Source: Rhizomys pruinosus (lineage: Eukaryota; Chordata; Mammalia; Rodentia; Spalacidae). Taken from it: a DNA stretch of 64,000 nucleotides. The stretch is taken from NCBI GenBank assembly GCA_009823505.1, contig VZQC01006590.1, positions 411,431 to 475,430 on the forward strand, written 5' to 3'. Shown in pieces: positions 59,050 to 64,000 of this stretch; within the stretch, counting starts at the first letter, position 1; the number at the start of each line of letters is the position of its first letter. The position numbers and the translations under genes were made by a program. The notes beneath the pieces were generated by a model. That model ran no database searches, was not told the origin of the DNA, and saw nothing but the letters and a program-made list of their open reading frames with translations.

Positions 59050-59460
59050 GTTTTCCCTCCCCCCTTCTTGTGAGAGTGAAGCCTAGAGACTGTCAGCCTG
59101 CAGGCAGGAGACAAGTCCTGGAGCTGAACCAAGAAGGGAAGGGCAGCGTGTGGAATGCAATCACACGTGACTCAAATACATTGAACAGCGACAGGAACAA
59201 GACAACCTGGAGAGGGAAGAGATTATCTGCCTGGGCTCCAGAGAAATGCGAGTCCACCACGCAGATAGGCAGAGCAGCAGAGGTAGCTGGAAGAGAGAGC
59301 TGAGTGCTCACACCATTTGGGGCAAGAGATATGGGAGAGCAAGCCTGAACTCAGACATATCTTGAGTGTATGCAGGCTACCAATCTCCTTAGCACACTAG
59401 GTAGAGCAAAAATACAGGACCCAACCTGTTTTTGGTAACGTGTGCTCAGTAGTCACAAGT
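59050..59460. other. unclassified DNA with a copy of the retroviral leader start
   Basis: 59149-59195 (gtgtggaatgcaatcacacg, gactcaaatacattgaacag) matches 51943-51988 with few changes. The rest is not recognised; an 88-codon frame at 59037-59303 has no known domain. Confidence 0.35.
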
Positions 59461-59690
59461 TGGCTTCCTTGTCAGCATGCCCCTTTTCTGACTACACCTC
59501 ACAAGTTAGCATGAGTGTGATGGTCTGGAGGTATAGAATTGGCCACTGGGAGATAATGTCATGCAATGTAGTGGGTGCCCAAACTAGACCTATATAAGCT
59601 GTTGTTGCATAAAATAAATGGATTTTCACTCTCTGATATTGTCCCCAGGATGTTACTGGAGTAACCTCCTACCATACCCTCTTTAGCCTG
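59460..59690 (+). repeat. LTR-like segment with TATA box and poly(A) signal
   Basis: ctatataagc at 59590-59599 lies 14 bases before aataaa at 59613-59618, followed by a T-rich R/U5-like part. The layout suggests a solo LTR or the end of another LTR element, unrelated in sequence to 58614-59049. The left end is not defined. Confidence 0.45.
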
Positions 59691-59904
59691 TTCAACCTCT
59701 GGGTCAGCTGCCCCATAAAGAGGAAACAGGGACAGCACACTGGAGGTGGATCAAAGCTATGAACACTCAAGGTTTACCCTCAATGTGTGCTTCCTCTTTA
59801 CCAAGATGGTAATACTTCTTAAATGTTTCATGATCTATACCAAAGAGGACCACCAACTGCCCAAGTGTGTAAATATTTGAACCTATGGAGAAATCTCAGA
59901 CCCT

Positions 59905-60228
59905 TGATGGTTTGAATGAAGATGTTTCCATGGGCTCTGAATATTTGAATACCTAACCTCAGATGGTGGCACTGTTTTGGGAGTTTTATGGGGGTAGCCT
60001 TGCTGGAGGAAGCACATCACCCTGGGTGGGTGTGGGGAGTATGTAGCCTTCACACTCTAGCTCATGTGCCAACTTGAAGATGTGCTCTCACAGCTTTCTG
60101 TCATGGATGTCTCCTGCCATGATGGACTCTCATCCTTGTGAAAGAGTAAGGTCAACACCCTCTTTCCTCCAAAAGTTGCCTTGGTCATGGTATGTATCAC
60201 AGCACAAGAAAAGTAACTAATACCCATT
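59905..60228 (+). repeat. rodent medium-copy repeat, plus strand
   Basis: ttgatggtttgaatgaagat at left, gtggcactgttttgggagtt and ccttgctggaggaagcacat in the middle, ttgccttggtcatggtatgt and cacagcacaagaaaagtaac at right. The minus copies at 12236 and 48253 are its complement. Confidence 0.7.
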
Positions 60229-60239
60229 CTAATTTTTTT

Positions 60240-60692
60240 TTCACAGAAATAAAGAAAAGGTACATATAAAACTACCTACCTCTATGTAGCCAAGCAATCA
60301 GGAGTAAAAATAAAACTAGAGTTTTAAAATACCTTATTTGAAAGTAGACTGTGAAGATTCACTAATTAAAACAGCATGGTACAAGCTAAAAATGGATACA
60401 TCAACATACAGAACAGACTTGAGAGTCCCAAATAAGCCTACACATGAGCAAGTTTCAATGAATGCACACTGTAAAACGAGTCAGTCTCCTTAATAAATGG
60501 TATTAAGAAAACTAGTTAGAAAGATATAGAAAATTAATTTGACCCTGGTTTCACACTAAGGCAAATGGAGTGAAAATGCTTTCAGAATTTAAATAGTCAA
60601 CAAGACACTGCGAACCTAAAAGGAAAACAAGACAATGGTATTTTGGATTTATACCCGAAAGTTCAAGGAAAAAGAGACTATGTTTTAGCTTG
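60240..60692 (+). pseudogene. old LINE-1 ORF2 remnant, carboxy part
   Basis: aaaacagcatggtacaagct, ggttaataaatggtattaag-like wording (taataaatggtattaagaaa) and atttaaatagtcaacaagac follow the order of the L1 stretch seen intact on the minus strand at 26950-27130 (AWYWHK to [11 protein letters not shown]). It is heavily decayed with no open frame. Confidence 0.55.
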
Positions 60693-60697
60693 TTTAA

Positions 60698-60920
60698 AGC
60701 CTAGTGGTTAAGAGCACCGACTGCTCTTGCAGAGGACCCAGGTTCAATCCCCAGCACCCACATGGCGGCTGAGAACCATTTGTAACTCCAATTCCAGGAG
60801 AACTCCAGTTCCAGGGGAATCCAAGACCCTCTTCCTACCTCCACGGCATTGCATGACACGAGTGCACAAACTTATATGCAGACAGTACACTCATACACAT
60901 TAAAAATAAAAATAAAAAAA
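60698..60920 (+). mobile_element. B2 SINE, head trimmed
   Basis: cctagtggttaagagcaccg, B box aggttcaatccccagcaccc, body aattccaggagaactccagt, A-rich tail at 60899-60925. The first 20 or so bases of the head are missing. Confidence 0.9.
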
Positions 60921-60925
60921 AAAAG

Positions 60926-61085
60926 ACTGGGTTGGATTCTAAGCACCCACATGGTGGCTAACAACCATCCATAAGTCCAGTCTCAGGGCATCCAATATCC
61001 TCTTCTGACCTCCTTGGGCATTCCACAACATAGGTGTACTCACATATATGCAGTCAATACACTGATACATATAAAAGAAAAGGAA
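60926..61085 (+). mobile_element. B3-type SINE, 3' part
   Basis: gggttggattctaagcaccc acatggtggctaacaaccat, ending tgatacatataaaagaaaag. It lies directly behind the tail of the previous B2. Confidence 0.75.
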
Positions 61086-61430
61086 ATAATAAAATTGGAA
61101 AGCATTGCCATGATAAGTATATACAAATTGTGCTGCTTTAAGGTCAATAGTGAACTCAAGAAATGAAATCATGAATCCATTTTGCATTTGTCAAATTTTG
61201 TCTCATTTAAATTTTTACAGAAATGCCGCATGGCTTATAAACTGATTAAGGGCATGAAAAGTGTTTGATTAAGCTTTATAAGGTTAGCGACTATAACAGT
61301 AGTCTCAAAAATTGGGTGAGTTTATCTCAATAAAAATAAATTATGTAAAGCTTTTATTCACTTAAATTCATCTTTATTTTGACAAAATTTTCTGTCTATA
61401 ATAATGCTTGTCTTATTTTCATATAGTAGA
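61086..61430. other. AT-rich single-copy DNA
   Basis: Nothing recognised. Confidence 0.35.
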
Positions 61431-61432
61431 AC

Positions 61433-61490
61433 ATATCTATGTATCTATCTATGTGTCTATCTATACCTATCTATCTATCTATCTATATAC
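61433..61490. repeat. (TATC)n microsatellite, imperfect
   Basis: tatctatctatctatctata at 61468-61487 with variant units upstream. Confidence 0.9.
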
Positions 61491-62330
61491 TTCGCAAATG
61501 ATATAACTATTGAGTGGGTGCAATGACAACAAAAATGTTTTTAAATATATACTATGGAATATTCAGACAAATAACTGTGTCCAAAAATTATTAATATTAT
61601 TTGTTTATTGACATATTATCATATTCCTCGAACAGGATGCATAAGGATGTAATCAATACGGTAGACGCTAATGTCCTTAGGGAAGCCATGGAGCACTTTA
61701 TTGGAACAGGATGTAATGGGAGAAAAAACTTCTTTCAGAGCAAAGCTGGAGGTTGAGAATGGCCCTTGTCTTTGGAATATGGATTGACTTTGTGTGTTGG
61801 ATGCCATGATTTCCTGTGTGGAGGACAGAATCTGTAAGAGCAGTAGGAAGACAGTTCTGACGTGAGTGGGATCATCTTTGAATACTAGGCTGAGGTTTTG
61901 TGATTTAATAGTAAACTGTAGAAAGCTGGAGATGTACTCTGCGCACAGCAGAGATGATTTCAAATTGATGCTTCAGAAAAGTGTCAGCAGTATGTTGCTC
62001 TGGCTGGAAAGTAGAAAGCAGGCATGTGCCAGGAAAGCAAGTGCTGCAGCTGGTTCAAGCATGACAGGAGACTAGCTTGAACTCTGGCTGGCAGAGAATC
62101 CTGTTAGAGTAGAATAAAAATGTAAAGGTAGAGAAATTAGAGGAAGGATTTTATTTTATGAACTGTATTTTCCGTCATGAAAGTATTGCATAAATTCCCA
62201 ATTGCGAACCAAAAGGGGCAGTAGAAAGAGAGCATCATCTAGTCTTAGTGTCAACACGAATGAGCATCTATGTCAATGGAGAAGCAGCAAAAGCCCATGA
62301 ATAGTGCCTTACTCTAACAAAAATCATCTT
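61491..62330. other. single-copy DNA with an unrecognised 114-codon minus frame
   Basis: The segment 61600-62100 is free of repeats and has a higher GC than its flanks. A minus frame (61963-61619, 114 codons) reads MKSSLLCAEYISSFLQFTIK at its start and has no domain I know. No signal peptide, splice pattern or homologue can be claimed. It may be chance. Confidence 0.3.
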
Positions 62331-62332
62331 GA

Positions 62333-62546
62333 CTGGGCTGGAGTGATGGCTCAATGGTTAAAAAGCACTGACTGCTCTTGCAGAGGACCCACAATCAATT
62401 CCCAGTACACATAGAGGATGACAAATGTCCATAACTCCAGTTCCAGGGGAGACTGATGCCTCGTGACTTCAGCTGGCATTGCGCGACACCCCCACACTTA
62501 CGTGCATGCAGGCAATACACTGATACACAAAAATAAAAATTTAAAA
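62333..62546 (+). mobile_element. B2 SINE
   Basis: gactgggctggagtgatggc tcaatggttaaaaagcactg head; ttgcgcgacacccccacact and acaaaaataaaaatttaaaa end. The B box has decayed (acaatcaattcccagt). Confidence 0.88.
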
Positions 62547-63085
62547 ATGTGTGATGTTTTTATTAGAGCTAATGTTATCTATATCAATTAGGTACTAGTA
62601 CTGATAATCTTGGCCAGCTCTATATTTCTGCTCATCTGCCTACTACTGCTGTAGGTTGTAGAAAGGTGTCCCCAACTATCATTGTTGTATTTCAATGATA
62701 CAATGACAATATTATAGTTAGACCTGAACAAACAAACAAAATTAAAAAATGATCTTGACTATAAGGTCAAGGGTTATGTGCATTGATACAGGTTATTCAC
62801 TAGCTTGTTGGCAACTTTGTGGTGTTCAGTTGTAGTAAACCTCACTTATCACTTAATGCATGTAATAAAATTCATTCTCCTGCATTCTGCAAATGATGCT
62901 GTGAGTTCTTCTTTTCTGTGGATGCATCCAAGAGTGCCTGGACTTCTGCCATGTGGCTCCATACTAAGTTACATTTAAAAGAGGAGAGAGGAAGAAGACC
63001 AGATAAATTGGTAATGACATCATTCATCTGAGGGAAGAACTATATTTTTAGTCTTGCTTCCACTACTATGTACAAAATTTAGAAA
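62547..63085. other. single-copy DNA
   Basis: Nothing recognised. Confidence 0.35.
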
Positions 63086-63089
63086 AATA

Positions 63090-63248
63090 TACTTGGGCGG
63101 AGTGTGGTGGTGCACGCCCTTAATTTCAGCACTCTGGAGGCAGAAGCAGGTGGAGCTCTGTGACTTCAAGGCTGGCCTGGTCTACATAACTAGTTCCAAG
63201 TCAGCTGGGGCTACAGGGAAACCCTGTCTGAAAAAAAAAAGAAAAGAA
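63090..63248 (+). mobile_element. B1 SINE
   Basis: ttgggcggagtgtggtggtg, ttaatttcagcactctggag, aaaccctgtctgaaaaaaaa. Confidence 0.92.
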
Positions 63249-63354
63249 ATATATACTTGGAAATGGTAGCCACCTGTATTGGAACCCAAAAGATATACTC
63301 ACATGTATACAAAAATTTAAAATCAGAAATACATTGCATGATAATCATAGTTCT

Positions 63355-63594
63355 ATTTTTTTTTTACTTTTTTAAATTTTATTTATTCTTTATGTGTATG
63401 AATGTACTGTCTTGCATGCAGGTCTGTGCACTGGTGTCGTGCAATGCTGCGGAGGTCAGAAGAGGGCATTGGATTCCCCTGGAACTGGAGTTAAAGATGT
63501 CTCTCAGCTGCCATGTGGGTGCTGGGGATCGAACCTGGGTCCTCTGCAAGAGCAGTCGTCTCTCTTAACCGCTAGGCCATCTCTCCAGCCCCAA
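63355..63594 (-). mobile_element. B2 SINE
   Basis: Tail complement at 63356-63385, ggtgtcgtgcaatgctgcgg, ggggatcgaacctgggtcct, ggccatctctccagccccaa. A stretch of about 20 bp of the body (ctcctggaattggagtta in other copies) is missing near 63490. Confidence 0.92.
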
Positions 63595-63649
63595 TCATAG
63601 TTCTATTTTAATATACATTTTTATTTGCATCTCAAATTTTGATCACATA

Positions 63650-63878
63650 GTCTGTATTAAAATTTTATTTATTATTTTTATTTCATGTGTATGAGTGTAT
63701 TGCCTGCATGTATATAAGTGCATCCATGTATTGGAATGCCCAGTAGAGGGTGTTGGGTCCCTGGAACTGGAATTAGGACAATTGTTAGCTGCCATGAGGG
63801 CATTGGAAATGGAACCCACGTCCTCTGCAAGAGAAACCAGTCCTTGAAACCACTGAGCTATTTTTCCAGGCCCCACAT
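63650..63878 (-). mobile_element. B3-type SINE
   Basis: tttatttcatgtgtatgagt at left, ggaaatggaacccacgtcct and gagctatttttccaggcccc at right. Confidence 0.83.
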
Positions 63879-63912
63879 ATCTTCTTTATAGGTCACCTTA
63901 ATATTTAATTCA

Positions 63913-64000
63913 TGCCAGGCATGGTGGCACACGCCTTTGATCCTAGCACTTGGGAGGCAGAGGCAGGCGGATCTCTGTTAGTTCAAGGCCAGCCTGGTCT
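63913..64000 (+). mobile_element. B1 SINE, cut by window end
   Basis: atgccaggcatggtggcaca cgcctttgatcctagcactt and gttcaaggccagcctggtct; the rest lies outside the window. Confidence 0.93.

Overview
This window is nuclear DNA of a muroid rodent. It is packed with B1, B2, B3 and B4 SINEs (tRNA-derived heads with an intact-looking B box, 7SL-derived B1 heads), rodent-type LINE-1 with long 3' untranslated regions, and long simple repeats. The B2 bodies (shared wording such as 'ggaactggagttctcctgg' and a 'cacgacacgggtgcac' tail) differ from the house-mouse form I know, so a muroid other than Mus is likely; I cannot name the species. I find no exon set of a host protein-coding gene, no tRNA or rRNA gene, no CRISPR array and no bacterial-type operon. 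It reads as an intergenic or deep intronic region.

Layout. 1-8.9 kb: SINEs, an unclassified rodent repeat, an old plus-strand L1 ORF2 remnant, then a minus-strand L1 (3.4-7.9 kb) that was twice hit by later L1 insertions, each bounded by a visible target-site duplication. 9.2-10.5 kb: an L1 tail next to an opposed L1 piece. 12.2-17.1 kb: a (GA)n array inside a rodent repeat, a near-palindromic 680-bp repeat (14945-15623), and an L1 3' end interrupted by a B2. 17.1-25.8 kb: mostly AT-rich single-copy DNA. 25.8-28.6 kb: the best-preserved L1 ORF2, minus strand, with two long open segments. 29.3-30.2 kb: single-copy DNA. 30.26-30.9 kb: a GC-rich probable retrocopy with a 72-bp minisatellite. 31.2-41.2 kb: SINEs, L1 tails and single-copy DNA. 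41.5-42.1 kb: a GATA-type array. 43.7-44.8 kb: single-copy DNA that may hold conserved noncoding sequence. 46-51.5 kb: SINEs and an L1 tail fused to B1 and B2.

51.9-59.05 kb holds the main feature: an endogenous retrovirus on the plus strand in the order gag, protease, reverse transcriptase/RNase H, integrase, env, 3' LTR. The gag-pol part is of class II (betaretrovirus-like) type: two zinc knuckles, a betaretroviral protease pattern, a YMDD box, and an integrase with HHCC and D,D(35)E signatures. Env is of the gammaretroviral/type D kind. Gag, pol and the surface part of env carry stops and frameshifts, so the provirus cannot make infectious particles. The last 295 codons of env, including most of the transmembrane subunit, are open. 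No 5' LTR matching the 3' LTR is visible.

59.05-64 kb: a second LTR-like piece, a rodent repeat, an old L1 ORF2 remnant, and SINEs running off the end of the window.

All boundaries of repeats were set by eye from internal comparison of copies and from known family features; most are good to about 10-30 bases. Family names for the less common rodent repeats are tentative.
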